A stretch of 64,000 bases of DNA from Alphaproteobacteria bacterium (GTDB lineage: Bacteria > Pseudomonadota > Alphaproteobacteria > CAAGCB01 > CAG-977): the NCBI GenBank assembly GCA_900768875.1, contig CAAGEP010000003.1, positions 434,001-498,000 on the forward strand. Direction: 5' to 3'. The notes beneath the pieces were generated by a model. The model made no database searches, was not told where the DNA came from, and was given only the letters and a program-made list of their open reading frames with translations. The position numbers and the translations under genes are program-made. Of this stretch, positions 44,316-53,107 are shown in pieces; positions within the stretch are counted from its first letter, which is position 1; every line of letters begins with the position of its first letter.

Positions 44316-45401
44316 ATGCTTTACAACCTGCTTTATCCCCTGTCGTCGCAGTATTCGTTCCTGAACATCTTTAAATACCTGACGTTCAGAACGGGCGGCG
44401 CGATTTTCACGGCTTTGATTGTGTGCTTCATCATCGGTCCGACGCTGATTCATTGGCTGAAAGACAAACAGCATTGCTGTCAGCCGATTCGCTCTGACGG
44501 TCCCGAAACCCACTTGAAAAAGCAGGGAACGCCGACCATGGGCGGGCTGATGATTCTGGCGTCGCTGACCGTTTCGACCGTGTTGTGGGCGGATTGGAAA
44601 AGCGCGTATGTCTGGCTGGCTTTGGGATTGACGCTGTGTTTCGGCGTCATCGGTTTCGCGGACGATTATCTGAAAGTGTCGCGTAAAAGCTCGGGCGGCA
44701 TGCGCGGAAAGTTAAAGCTGGTCTGCGAATTCGCGGTTGCGGGCTTTGTCGCATGGTACATCACGAAAATCACGGTCACCCCGACGGCGACGACTTTGAC
44801 GTTTCCGTTCTTTAAAAACTGGGCTGTCAACCTGTGCTGGGCATATTTGCCGTTTGCGATGTTCGTCATCGTGGGATCCGCCAACGCCGTCAATCTGACC
44901 GACGGACTGGACGGATTGGCGACCGTGCCCGTGATGATTGTTTCCGCCGTGTTCATGATTATCAGCTATGTTGCGGGACATGCGGCTTTTGCGGCGTATC
45001 TGCAGCTGCCTTATATCGCAGGATCGGGCGAATTGTCCGTCTTTTGCGGCGCGCTTATCGGCGCGGGCATGGGATTTTTGTGGTTTAACGCGCCCCCTGC
45101 CAAAATCTTTATGGGCGACACGGGATCGCTGGCGCTGGGCGGCGCATTGGGCGCGCTGAGCGTCGCCACGAAGCACGAAATCGTTTTGGCGATTGCGGGC
45201 GGACTGTTTGTCGCAGAAACCCTGTCAGTCATCATCCAAGTTCTGGCATATAAGACGACTCATCACCGTGTTTTCAAAATGGCGCCCTTGCACCATCATT
45301 TTGAAAAGCTGGGCTGGTCGGAATTGACGGTCGTCGTCCGTTTTTGGATTGTCGCCATGATTTTGGGCTTGATAGCGTTGTCAACTTTAAAGATTCGGTA
45401 A
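44316..45401 (+). CDS. mraY: Phospho-N-acetylmuramoyl-pentapeptide transferase
   Basis: This 361-residue inner membrane enzyme has about ten TM segments. It transfers phospho-MurNAc-pentapeptide to undecaprenyl phosphate, giving lipid I. Motifs: KKQGTPTMGGLMI, FADDYLKVSRKSSGG with the catalytic aspartates, NAVNLTDGLDGLA, MGDTGSLALGG and the HHHFEKLGWSE end. It is followed directly by ftsW; the murD gene usually between them is absent. Confidence 0.97.
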   Translation: MLYNLLYPLSSQYSFLNIFKYLTFRTGGAIFTALIVCFIIGPTLIHWLKDKQHCCQPIRSDGPETHLKKQGTPTMGGLMILASLTVSTVLWADWKSAYVWLALGLTLCFGVIGFADDYLKVSRKSSGGMRGKLKLVCEFAVAGFVAWYITKITVTPTATTLTFPFFKNWAVNLCWAYLPFAMFVIVGSANAVNLTDGLDGLATVPVMIVSAVFMIISYVAGHAAFAAYLQLPYIAGSGELSVFCGALIGAGMGFLWFNAPPAKIFMGDTGSLALGGALGALSVATKHEIVLAIAGGLFVAETLSVIIQVLAYKTTHHRVFKMAPLHHHFEKLGWSELTVVVRFWIVAMILGLIALSTLKIR

Positions 45402-45404
45402 AGC

Positions 45405-46535
45405 ATGAAAACAGCGATAGCCAGAACGGACAACAGCGTTTTGGGGCGGTGGTGGTGGACCATTGACCGCCCTTTGCTGGCTATGCTGTTTGTTTTGTTC
45501 GGCATCGGCATCGTGCTGACTTTTTCGGCCACACCCGCGATTGCAAAACATTTGAGGCTGGATATTTACTTCCTTATCCGGCATCAAGTCGTTTTCATGG
45601 GCTTGTCGGCACTTTTGATGATAGGCATTTCAATCCAGTCTCCGAAAACAATCCGCCTTATCAGTCTGGCGACAATGGCGGCAATGCTGGTTTGTCTGGT
45701 TTTGGTGCTTGTCCACGGCACGCAAATCAAAGGCGCGTCGCGCTGGATTCGCATTTTCGGCGTGTCGCTGCAGCCTTCGGAATTCGCCAAGCCCGCCTTT
45801 GCCGTCGTCGCGGCATGGCTGATTTCTTTGGGCAAAGCCAACCCTCACATCAAAGGCACGCTTTGGACGGCGGGGCTTTACCTGATACTGGTCGGACTGC
45901 TGATTAAACAGCCCGATTTCGGCATGGTGCTGACGGTCAGCGTGATTTTCGGAATCGAATTGTTTTTAAGCGGTCTGCCGATGTCGTGGATTTCCGCGCT
46001 GATACTGATTGGCGGGATAGGTTCTACTTCGGCTTATTTCCTGCTTCCCCACGTTCAAGCGCGCATTGATCGTTTTTTAAATCCGGAATCGGGGGATACG
46101 TTCCAAGTCCGCACTGCCTTTGAAGCGATTAAAAACGGCGGGCTGTTCGGCACGGGACCGGGGGAAGGAACGGTTAAAAACATCCTGCCCGACGCGCATA
46201 CGGATTTCGTGCTGGCGGTCGCGGCGGAAGAATTCGGGTTAATCGTAACCCTGTTTGTCGTCGGCATTTTTGCGGCGATTGTTTACCGCGGCTTTCTGTT
46301 GATTTTGACCAAAGACAAAAATCTGTTCACTTTGCTGGCGGTGTCGGGATTGCTCGCGCAGTTCGGCATGCAGGCGCTGGTCAATATGGCGTCAACGCTG
46401 AGCTTGATTCCCACCAAAGGCATGACTTTGCCGTTCGTTTCGTACGGCGGGTCTTCTTTGCTGTCGCTGGGGTTTGCGATGGGCATGGTTTTGGGGCTGA
46501 CGCGCAGCACGAATACGGGAAAGGATACACCATGA
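45405..46535 (+). CDS. ftsW: Septal peptidoglycan polymerase FtsW
   Basis: This 376-residue SEDS-family protein has ten TM segments. It polymerises lipid II at the septum with FtsI. Visible motifs: HGTQIKGASRWIRIFGVSLQ, the PSEFAK stretch, and the C-terminal GMTLPFVSYGGSSLLSLGFA. It starts 3 bases after mraY and overlaps murG by four bases. Confidence 0.95.
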   Translation: MKTAIARTDNSVLGRWWWTIDRPLLAMLFVLFGIGIVLTFSATPAIAKHLRLDIYFLIRHQVVFMGLSALLMIGISIQSPKTIRLISLATMAAMLVCLVLVLVHGTQIKGASRWIRIFGVSLQPSEFAKPAFAVVAAWLISLGKANPHIKGTLWTAGLYLILVGLLIKQPDFGMVLTVSVIFGIELFLSGLPMSWISALILIGGIGSTSAYFLLPHVQARIDRFLNPESGDTFQVRTAFEAIKNGGLFGTGPGEGTVKNILPDAHTDFVLAVAAEEFGLIVTLFVVGIFAAIVYRGFLLILTKDKNLFTLLAVSGLLAQFGMQALVNMASTLSLIPTKGMTLPFVSYGGSSLLSLGFAMGMVLGLTRSTNTGKDTP

Positions 46536-47620
46536 CGGATACTTACGTTTTAACGGCGGGCGGCACGGGCGGACACGTTTTCCCCGCGCAAGCTCTGGCG
46601 GCGGAGCTGACCGACCGCGGCAACGCCGTTTGCTTTATCACGGACAGACGCGGCAATTCGTTTTCGGGACAGTTTCCGCAAAGCAAAGAATACCGCGTGT
46701 TTGCGGGGGCTTATGCGAATCTGGGCAAAGTCCGCAAAATCAAAGCGCTGATATTGATGGCGTTCGGTATTTTGCAATGTCTGTTCATCTTGCGCAAAAT
46801 CAAGCCCAAAGCCGTTGTCGGATTCGGCGGATACGCGTCGTTTCCCGCCGCTTTTGCCGCGGGGATTTTGGGCATTCCCCTTGTCCTGCACGAACAAAAC
46901 AGCGTTTTGGGCGGTGCGAACCGCGTCCTTGCCAAACGGGCGAGCCTGATTGCGACTACGTTTCCGAACGTTGCCAAAATCCCCCCGAAAATCAAGACCG
47001 CTTACACGGGCGTTCCCGTCCGTCCCGCGATTCTGGCGTTAAGCGGCGTGCCGTATCAAGCCCCCGCCGACACGTTCGATTTGCTGATTTTCGGCGGATC
47101 ACAGGGCGCGCACATCTTGAGCGAAGTCATCCCCGAAGCTTTGAAAGCCCTGCCCGTTTCCGTCAAATACCGGTTGACCGCCTCACAGCAGGCGCGGGCG
47201 GCTGACTTGCCCGCTTTGGAACGGGCGTACGCCGACAGCGGATTGAAAATCGAACTTGCGCCGTTTTTTTCGGACATGGACAAACGGCTGGCGAAAGCAA
47301 GCCTTGTCATTTGCCGCGCGGGCGCGTCCACTATCGCCGAACTGACCGCCGCGGGACGCCCCGCCGTCATCGTGCCGATTTTGCGTTCCCCCGACGCGCA
47401 CCAGCTGCATAACGCCGAGTTTATGAGCCAAAACAACGCCGCTTTTCTGATAGAAGAACCCGACTTTACCCCAGAAAAGCTGACGGCGTTAATTACAGAA
47501 TTGTTTAACGACGCAAAAAAGCTTATAACTGTAGCGAACAATGCAAAACTTTTGGCTAAACCCGACGCGGCGACGCTGTTGGCGGATGCCGTTATCGAAA
47601 CAGGAAACGCTAAACAATGA
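46532..47620 (+). CDS. murG: UDP-GlcNAc:undecaprenyl-pyrophosphoryl-MurNAc-pentapeptide transferase
   Basis: This 362-residue membrane-associated GT28 transferase makes lipid II from lipid I. It has the first G-loop GGTGGHVFPAQALA, FGGYASFPAAFAA, HEQNSVLGGANR, FGGSQGAHILSE, and CRAGASTIAELTAAGRP. It overlaps ftsW and murC by four bases each. Confidence 0.96.
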   Translation: MTDTYVLTAGGTGGHVFPAQALAAELTDRGNAVCFITDRRGNSFSGQFPQSKEYRVFAGAYANLGKVRKIKALILMAFGILQCLFILRKIKPKAVVGFGGYASFPAAFAAGILGIPLVLHEQNSVLGGANRVLAKRASLIATTFPNVAKIPPKIKTAYTGVPVRPAILALSGVPYQAPADTFDLLIFGGSQGAHILSEVIPEALKALPVSVKYRLTASQQARAADLPALERAYADSGLKIELAPFFSDMDKRLAKASLVICRAGASTIAELTAAGRPAVIVPILRSPDAHQLHNAEFMSQNNAAFLIEEPDFTPEKLTALITELFNDAKKLITVANNAKLLAKPDAATLLADAVIETGNAKQ

Positions 47621-49041
47621 CCAATTTGCCCTTTTCGTTCGGAACGCTTCACTTTGTAGGCATCGGCGGCAGCGGGATGAGCTGCATCGCCGAACTGATG
47701 CACAACCTTGGCTATGACGTGCAGGGATCGGACATTTCCGAATCCGCCAACGTCAAGCGTCTGCGCGCCATGGGCATCAACATCTTCATCGGACACAAGC
47801 CCGAAAACGTCCAAAACGCGGGCGTTGTCGTCGTGTCGTCCGCCATTCACGGGGACAACCCCGAAATCGCCGAAGCGCGCAAGCACCGCATCCCCGTCGT
47901 GCGCCGTTCGGAAATGCTGGCGGAACTGATGCGTCTGAAATGGTCGGTCGCGGTCGGCGGAACGCACGGCAAAACGACGACGACATCCATGATTGGCGCG
48001 GTTTTGCAGGCGGCGGGGCTTGACCCCACGGTTGCGAACGGCGGCATTATCAATTCCTACGGCACGAACGCGCATTTGGGCGACGGGAAATGGCTGGTCG
48101 CCGAAGCCGACGAATCGGACGGCAGCTTTATCAAACTGCCCGCCACCGCCGTCGTGGTTACGAATATGGACCCCGAACATCTGAACTATTACGGCACTTA
48201 CGATAAAATGAAAGACGCGTATCTGAGCTTTGTTCAAAACATTCCGTTTTACGGATTCGCGTGCCTGTGTGCCGATCACCCCGAAGTCCAAAAGCTTATC
48301 GGACATGTGTCCGACCGCCATATCATCACTTACGGCTTGACCCCGCAGGCGGAAGTCAGCGGTCAAATCCAAAACGCCGAACCGGGGATGATTACTTTTG
48401 ACGCGGTCATCGCTCCCGAAGTGTCGCCGACGGGACAGGAATGGCGAATCGAAGGATTGCAGCTGCCCGTTTACGGTCGCCACAACGTCCAAAACGCTTT
48501 GGCGGCGATTGCGGTCGGGCTTCAGCTGGGCGTGAAAGAAGACGCGATTCGCACCGCTTTGGCAAATTTCAAGGGCGTGCAAAGACGCTTTACCAAACGC
48601 GGCGAAGTCAACGGCATTACGATTATCGACGATTACGGTCATCATCCGATTGAAATCGCATCGACTTTGAAAGCCGCGCGCGACGTTGCGAAAAAGAAAG
48701 TCATCGCCGTCTGGCAGCCGCACCGCTATACGCGCGTTGCCGATTTGTTTGAACAGTTCTGCACCGCGTTCAACGATGCTGACTGCGTAATCGTCGCCGA
48801 CATTTACGCGGCGGGCGAAGACGAAATTCCGTCCGCGAACAAACAGGCTTTGGTCGACGGACTGCGCGCGCACGGTCACCGCAACGTCATCGAGCTGGAC
48901 AAGCACGAAGACTTGGCGGGCATCATCGCCGAACAGGCAAGCAAGGACGACATCGTGATTTGCTTGGGCGCGGGCAGCATTTCCTCGTGGGCAAAGGCTC
49001 TGCCCGCCGAATTGGAAGCTTTGTTTGCGGCGAAAGGATAA
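47617..49041 (+). CDS. murC: UDP-N-acetylmuramate--L-alanine ligase
   Basis: This 474-residue Mur ligase adds L-Ala to UDP-MurNAc. The N-terminus has the MurC Rossmann motif VGIGGSGMSCIAELM, the ATP loop is GGTHGKTTTTSM, followed by EADESDGSFIKL and the DDYGHHPIEI segment. It overlaps murG and is followed by murB after 3 bases. Confidence 0.97.
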   Translation: MTNLPFSFGTLHFVGIGGSGMSCIAELMHNLGYDVQGSDISESANVKRLRAMGINIFIGHKPENVQNAGVVVVSSAIHGDNPEIAEARKHRIPVVRRSEMLAELMRLKWSVAVGGTHGKTTTTSMIGAVLQAAGLDPTVANGGIINSYGTNAHLGDGKWLVAEADESDGSFIKLPATAVVVTNMDPEHLNYYGTYDKMKDAYLSFVQNIPFYGFACLCADHPEVQKLIGHVSDRHIITYGLTPQAEVSGQIQNAEPGMITFDAVIAPEVSPTGQEWRIEGLQLPVYGRHNVQNALAAIAVGLQLGVKEDAIRTALANFKGVQRRFTKRGEVNGITIIDDYGHHPIEIASTLKAARDVAKKKVIAVWQPHRYTRVADLFEQFCTAFNDADCVIVADIYAAGEDEIPSANKQALVDGLRAHGHRNVIELDKHEDLAGIIAEQASKDDIVICLGAGSISSWAKALPAELEALFAAKG

Positions 49042-49044
49042 GCT

Positions 49045-50001
49045 ATGTTTTCGTGGTTTCGACATCTGTTTTCAAAATCCCCGTCGTTAAAGGACTTGAT
49101 GCCTCCCGTCCGCGGACGCGTTACGGAAAACGCGCCGTTGGCTCAGCTGACGTGGCTGGGGGTCGGCGGTCCCGCGGAAGTGCTGTTTGAACCGGCGGAC
49201 AAAGACGACTTGGCGTTCTTTTTAAAAGCCAAAGTCAACACGCCCGTCACGGTCATCGGCGGCGGCTCCAATCTGTTGATTCGCGACGGCGGAATCCCCG
49301 GCGTCGTCATCCGTCTGACATCGGGATTTAAAAAGATTCGCGTCGACGGCGACAAAATCATCTGCGACGCGGCGGTCAAAAACACGGAAATCGCCCAAGC
49401 CGCTTTGGAAGCGGGCTTGTCGGGCTTTGAGTTTATGGTCGGCATCCCCGGCACCATCGGCGGCGCGGTTCGCATGAACGCGGGCGCGCACGGCGGATGC
49501 GTCGCGGACAGGCTGGTCGAACTGAACGGGTTGGAACAGTCGGGCGCGGAAATCCGGTTGACGCGCGACGAAATTCCGTTCGATTACCGCGAAAACGCTT
49601 TGCCATCGGGCTGGATTTTCACGGATGTCGTTTTAAAAGGCGTTCCCGACACGCAAGAATCCATCGCCGCGCGAATGACGGAATTCAAAAAATTGCGTAA
49701 ACAAAGCCAGCCGACGGGTGTCCGCACGGCGGGGTCGATGTTTAAAAATCCCGTCGGATTGAAAGCTTGGCAGCTGATTGAAAAGGCGGGATGCCGCGGA
49801 CTGCGCGTCGGCAACGCGATTGTGTCGGAAAAGCATGCGAATTTCTTTGTGAATTTGGGCGGCGCAACGGCGCGCGACTTTGAAACGCTGGCGGAAGAAG
49901 TGCAAAAACGCGTTTGGGAAACCAGCGAAATCAATTTGGAATGGGAAGTCCGCCGCGTCGGCGTGAAACCCAAAGCTTTCAGCACGTTCGGAGGAAAATA
50001 A
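49045..50001 (+). CDS. murB: UDP-N-acetylenolpyruvoylglucosamine reductase
   Basis: This 318-residue flavoenzyme reduces UDP-GlcNAc-enolpyruvate to UDP-MurNAc. FAD-binding motifs TWLGVGGPAEVLF and GGGSNLLIRDGG are clear, as are GIPGTIGGAVRMNAGAHGG and GSMFKNP. It is the short type II-like MurB common in alphaproteobacteria. Its TAA overlaps the ddl start. Confidence 0.96.
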   Translation: MFSWFRHLFSKSPSLKDLMPPVRGRVTENAPLAQLTWLGVGGPAEVLFEPADKDDLAFFLKAKVNTPVTVIGGGSNLLIRDGGIPGVVIRLTSGFKKIRVDGDKIICDAAVKNTEIAQAALEAGLSGFEFMVGIPGTIGGAVRMNAGAHGGCVADRLVELNGLEQSGAEIRLTRDEIPFDYRENALPSGWIFTDVVLKGVPDTQESIAARMTEFKKLRKQSQPTGVRTAGSMFKNPVGLKAWQLIEKAGCRGLRVGNAIVSEKHANFFVNLGGATARDFETLAEEVQKRVWETSEINLEWEVRRVGVKPKAFSTFGGK

Positions 50002-50927
50002 TGGCTAAAAAAGTCGGTGTATTGATGGGCGGCATGTCGTCGGAACGCGAAGTTTCCCTCAACAGCGGCACCAATGTCGCGGATGCTTTGAAACAGGCGG
50101 GCTACGACGTCTTCACGATTGACGTGACGGCGGACATTCCCGCTTTCATCAAAACAATCGAACGCGAAAAACCCGATGTCCTGTTCAACGCTTTGCACGG
50201 CAAATACGGCGAAGACGGCTGTATCCAAGGATTGCTGGATTTGATGAAAATCCCCTACACCCATTCGGGACGCTTGGCGTCGGCTTTGGCGATGAACAAA
50301 GACGCGGCGCGCAAAATCTATCAGCTGGCGGGAATCCCCGTCGCCAAAGGCCGCGTCGTCGGCAAAACCGACATTCTGGCGGGCGACGTTCTGCCCCGCC
50401 CGTACGTGCTTAAACCCATCAGCGACGGTTCGTCCGTCGGCGTGTTCATTTTCGACACGGATACGCCGCTTTTCACCGCCGAAACCTATCCCTACCCCGC
50501 CGACGCCCCCATTTTGGCGGAAGAATACATCCCCGGACGCGAAATGACCGTCGCCGTTCTGGACGGCAAGCCTTTGGGTGTTTTGGAAATCGTCCCGAAC
50601 GAAGACTTTTACGACTATCACGCCAAATACACAAACGGCGGAGCTTCGCATATCGTCCCCGCCCCCATGCCCGCCGCCGATTACGAAACGATGATGGCTC
50701 TGGCGGCAAAAGCGCACGACGCTTTGGGATGCCGCGGGGTGTCGCGATCGGATTTCCGCTATGACGACACGGACAAAACAAAGCCCGCAAGAATTGTCAT
50801 TTTGGAAACGAACACTCAGCCGGGAATGACAAGCTTGTCGCTTGTCCCCGATATTGCGCGGTATGCGGGCTATACTTACCCCGAATTGGTTTCCTTGATG
50901 ACGGAGAACGCCCGATGCGGGGATTGA
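50001..50927 (+). CDS. ddl: D-alanine--D-alanine ligase
   Basis: This 308-residue ATP-grasp enzyme makes D-Ala-D-Ala for MurF. The frame is open earlier (49914), but MAKKVGVLMGGMSSEREVSL at 50001 is the family start, with GGAGGAAAAT just before it inside murB. Motifs: HGKYGEDGCIQGLLDL, PVAKGRVV, EEYIPGREMTVAVL, and a C-terminal NTQPGMTSLSLVPD. The end overlaps ftsQ by 13 bases. Confidence 0.96.
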   Translation: MAKKVGVLMGGMSSEREVSLNSGTNVADALKQAGYDVFTIDVTADIPAFIKTIEREKPDVLFNALHGKYGEDGCIQGLLDLMKIPYTHSGRLASALAMNKDAARKIYQLAGIPVAKGRVVGKTDILAGDVLPRPYVLKPISDGSSVGVFIFDTDTPLFTAETYPYPADAPILAEEYIPGREMTVAVLDGKPLGVLEIVPNEDFYDYHAKYTNGGASHIVPAPMPAADYETMMALAAKAHDALGCRGVSRSDFRYDDTDKTKPARIVILETNTQPGMTSLSLVPDIARYAGYTYPELVSLMTENARCGD

Positions 50928-51742
50928 ACTTCCGTTTACCCGCAAAAATCCGCCCGTTTGCGGCGGCTTTTGCCGTCTTGGTTCTGGCAAGCGGCATTGT
51001 CGCGTTCACATATTCGGCGTATTATGCGGAAAAAAAGGAAATGTTGTCCTATCTGGTACAGCAGGCGGCGATGACCGCGGACTTGCGTCTGAACGAAATT
51101 TTCGTGCGCGGGCGCGACCGTACACCGCAAAAAGCGTTGACGGAAATCTTGAAAGCCGAACGCGGCATGCCGCTGACCGCCGTCAACATTGTCAAAGCGC
51201 GCGAGGAAATGCAGCGCCTGCCGTGGGTAAAAACGGTCGAAATCGAACGCCGTCTGCCGCATTTTTTGCTGATTAACCTGACCGAACGCACGCCGATTGC
51301 GGTCTGGCAAAACCAAGGCATTTACAAACCGATTGATTCGGACGGGCAAATCATTGAAACCACCGTCAGAAAGCTGAACGGTCTGCCTTTGATTTTGGGA
51401 ACGGAAGCCCCCGAAAAAACGCCGGAACTGCTGAGCTTTCTGGCTCAAGAACCCGAATTGATGCGCCGCGTCAAGGCGGGCATCCGAATCGGCAAACGCC
51501 GTTGGAACGTCATTTTGGACGATTTGGATGACGGCATCACCGTCCGCCTGCCCGAAAGCGACCCCGCGTCAGAATGGGGACGATTGGCGCGGCTGAATAA
51601 AACGCAGGGATTGTTGGACAGGGAAATTTCCATGATTGACTTGCGTCAGCCGGACAAGCTGATTGTCCATTTGAAAGAATACAAAAAAAGCAAAAAGAAA
51701 ACCGTTCCGAAACCTGATTTGGCTTTGGAGGAATCGCTTTAA
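50915..51742 (+). CDS. ftsQ: Cell division protein FtsQ
   Basis: This 275-residue bitopic protein has an N-terminal TM segment (about 9-28), a POTRA domain (about 45-115) that ends in LPWVKTVEIERRLPHFLLIN, and the FtsQ beta domain. It scaffolds FtsL/FtsB at the division site. It is recognised from the RLPHFLLINLTERTPIAVW motif and from its place between ddl and ftsA. Confidence 0.93.
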   Translation: MRGLNFRLPAKIRPFAAAFAVLVLASGIVAFTYSAYYAEKKEMLSYLVQQAAMTADLRLNEIFVRGRDRTPQKALTEILKAERGMPLTAVNIVKAREEMQRLPWVKTVEIERRLPHFLLINLTERTPIAVWQNQGIYKPIDSDGQIIETTVRKLNGLPLILGTEAPEKTPELLSFLAQEPELMRRVKAGIRIGKRRWNVILDDLDDGITVRLPESDPASEWGRLARLNKTQGLLDREISMIDLRQPDKLIVHLKEYKKSKKKTVPKPDLALEESL

Positions 51743-51753
51743 AGGATGATTTT

Positions 51754-53007
51754 ATGCCCCGCGTTTTGAACAAAAACGGATTGATGGCCGTATTGGATGT
51801 CGGTACGTCCAAAACGTGCTGTATTCTGGCTCGTCCGCTGGAAGACGAAAAAGTCGATCTTGTCAGCATCGGTTTTCATCAAAGCCGCGGCATTGACAAA
51901 GCGGGCATTGCCGATTTGCCCGCTGCGGTTTCGTCCGTCATGCACGCGGTGGCCGCTGCGGAAAAAGAAACGGGCGAACGCATTGAAACGGTTGTCGCAA
52001 CGGCATGCGCGAAACAGTTTTCATCGTTTCTTGTCAACGAATCGGTTGATTTGGACGGCAAAGAAGCGACACAAGCCGACGTAAACCGCTTGATAGCCAA
52101 AGCTCAAAACAAAATTCCCGAAAAAAACGATGAAATTCTGCATTGTATTCCGATTGATTACGGCGTTGACGATCGGCACGGCCTGTCCAATCCGATAGGA
52201 CTTACAGGGGACAAGCTGTCGTTGATTCTGCATACGGTCATGACGCCGCTGTATCCGATGCGCGATATGGACTCCATGCTGGAACAAAGTCATTTGAATT
52301 GCGCCAAAAAAGTCGCGTCGCCGTATGCGGCAGGATTGGCTTGCCTGACGCGGGAAGAAGCGGAACAAGGCTCCGTCGTTATCGATTTGGGGGCGGGATC
52401 GACAGGCATCGGTTATTTTTACGGAAAACAATTCACTTTTTGCGACAGAATTCCGCTGGGTGCGAATGTCATCTCCAAAAATCTGGCTCAATCGTTCAAA
52501 ATGGCGTGGGACGATGCGGAACGCATTAAAACGCTGAACGGTTCAACCATACCGTCGTCTTCTTATGACCAAGAGGAAATCGAAATTCCCCTTATCGGTG
52601 AAAAAGAGCGCACAAATCTGGTTCGCGTTTCAAAATCGGCCGTCACCGCCGTTATCGAACCCGTCGTTGACGATATATTTCACGCTGTCCGATCAAAACT
52701 GGAAGAACAGGGCTTTTACGATTACTGTCTGAATGCCGTTTTGGTCGGCGGCGGCGCGCAAATGCACGGAATATGCGAAAAAGCGCGTGCCGTTTTGGGA
52801 TTAAACGCGCGATTGGGGAAACCTTTGCACATTCCCCTGCGGCAAAACGTTGTTCCCGAACATATGTTTCCCATGGCAATGGGGTGTTTCGGACTGTTGC
52901 GCTATACATCGCGGTATTTGCTGAACTCGTCGTTTGCAAAAGACGACATCGGCAAGCCGAAAAATAAATTCGTGCGCTTTTTTCACTGGTTTTTAGATAA
53001 TTGTTAA
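51754..53007 (+). CDS. ftsA: Cell division protein FtsA
   Basis: This 417-residue actin-like ATPase anchors FtsZ to the membrane. It starts NGLMAVLDVGTSKTCCILAR (phosphate-binding loop), has the SHS2-type 1C subdomain, DLGAGSTGIGYFY and GGGAQMHGICE, and ends with an amphipathic membrane helix (KFVRFFHWFLDNC). It lies 11 bases after ftsQ and 100 bases before ftsZ. Confidence 0.96.
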   Translation: MPRVLNKNGLMAVLDVGTSKTCCILARPLEDEKVDLVSIGFHQSRGIDKAGIADLPAAVSSVMHAVAAAEKETGERIETVVATACAKQFSSFLVNESVDLDGKEATQADVNRLIAKAQNKIPEKNDEILHCIPIDYGVDDRHGLSNPIGLTGDKLSLILHTVMTPLYPMRDMDSMLEQSHLNCAKKVASPYAAGLACLTREEAEQGSVVIDLGAGSTGIGYFYGKQFTFCDRIPLGANVISKNLAQSFKMAWDDAERIKTLNGSTIPSSSYDQEEIEIPLIGEKERTNLVRVSKSAVTAVIEPVVDDIFHAVRSKLEEQGFYDYCLNAVLVGGGAQMHGICEKARAVLGLNARLGKPLHIPLRQNVVPEHMFPMAMGCFGLLRYTSRYLLNSSFAKDDIGKPKNKFVRFFHWFLDNC

Positions 53008-53019
53008 AGACTTTTCGGA

Positions 53020-53025
53020 TACAAT
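53020..53025 (+). promoter_or_regulatory. Possible -10 of an ftsZ promoter
   Basis: The 100-base gap between ftsA and ftsZ is the longest inside the cluster and contains TACAAT (5 of 6) at 53020. No convincing -35 is seen at 16-18 bases, so the promoter is uncertain. A GANTC site (GATTC) lies near 53073. Confidence 0.3.
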
Positions 53026-53107
53026 CAGTCCAGTATTATATCGATACAGCCCTTAAAAGCGCAGAAATCCGCCGATTCGGGGTTGCTTTATTTAAACGGA
53101 GAAGTCC

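Noticed and set aside
47056..49065. 669-codon minus-strand open frame opposite murG/murC
   Set aside because: Same composition bias and no recognisable motif; both strands cannot be coding here and the plus-strand Mur ligases are certain.
49914..50000. Longer start for ddl
   Set aside because: The added 29 residues lie inside murB, match no family member, and a strong ribosome site serves the ATG at 50001.
53060..53100. GANTC (CcrM) site before ftsZ as a cell-cycle switch
   Set aside because: GANTC sites are frequent throughout the window, so one in this gap is not evidence by itself.
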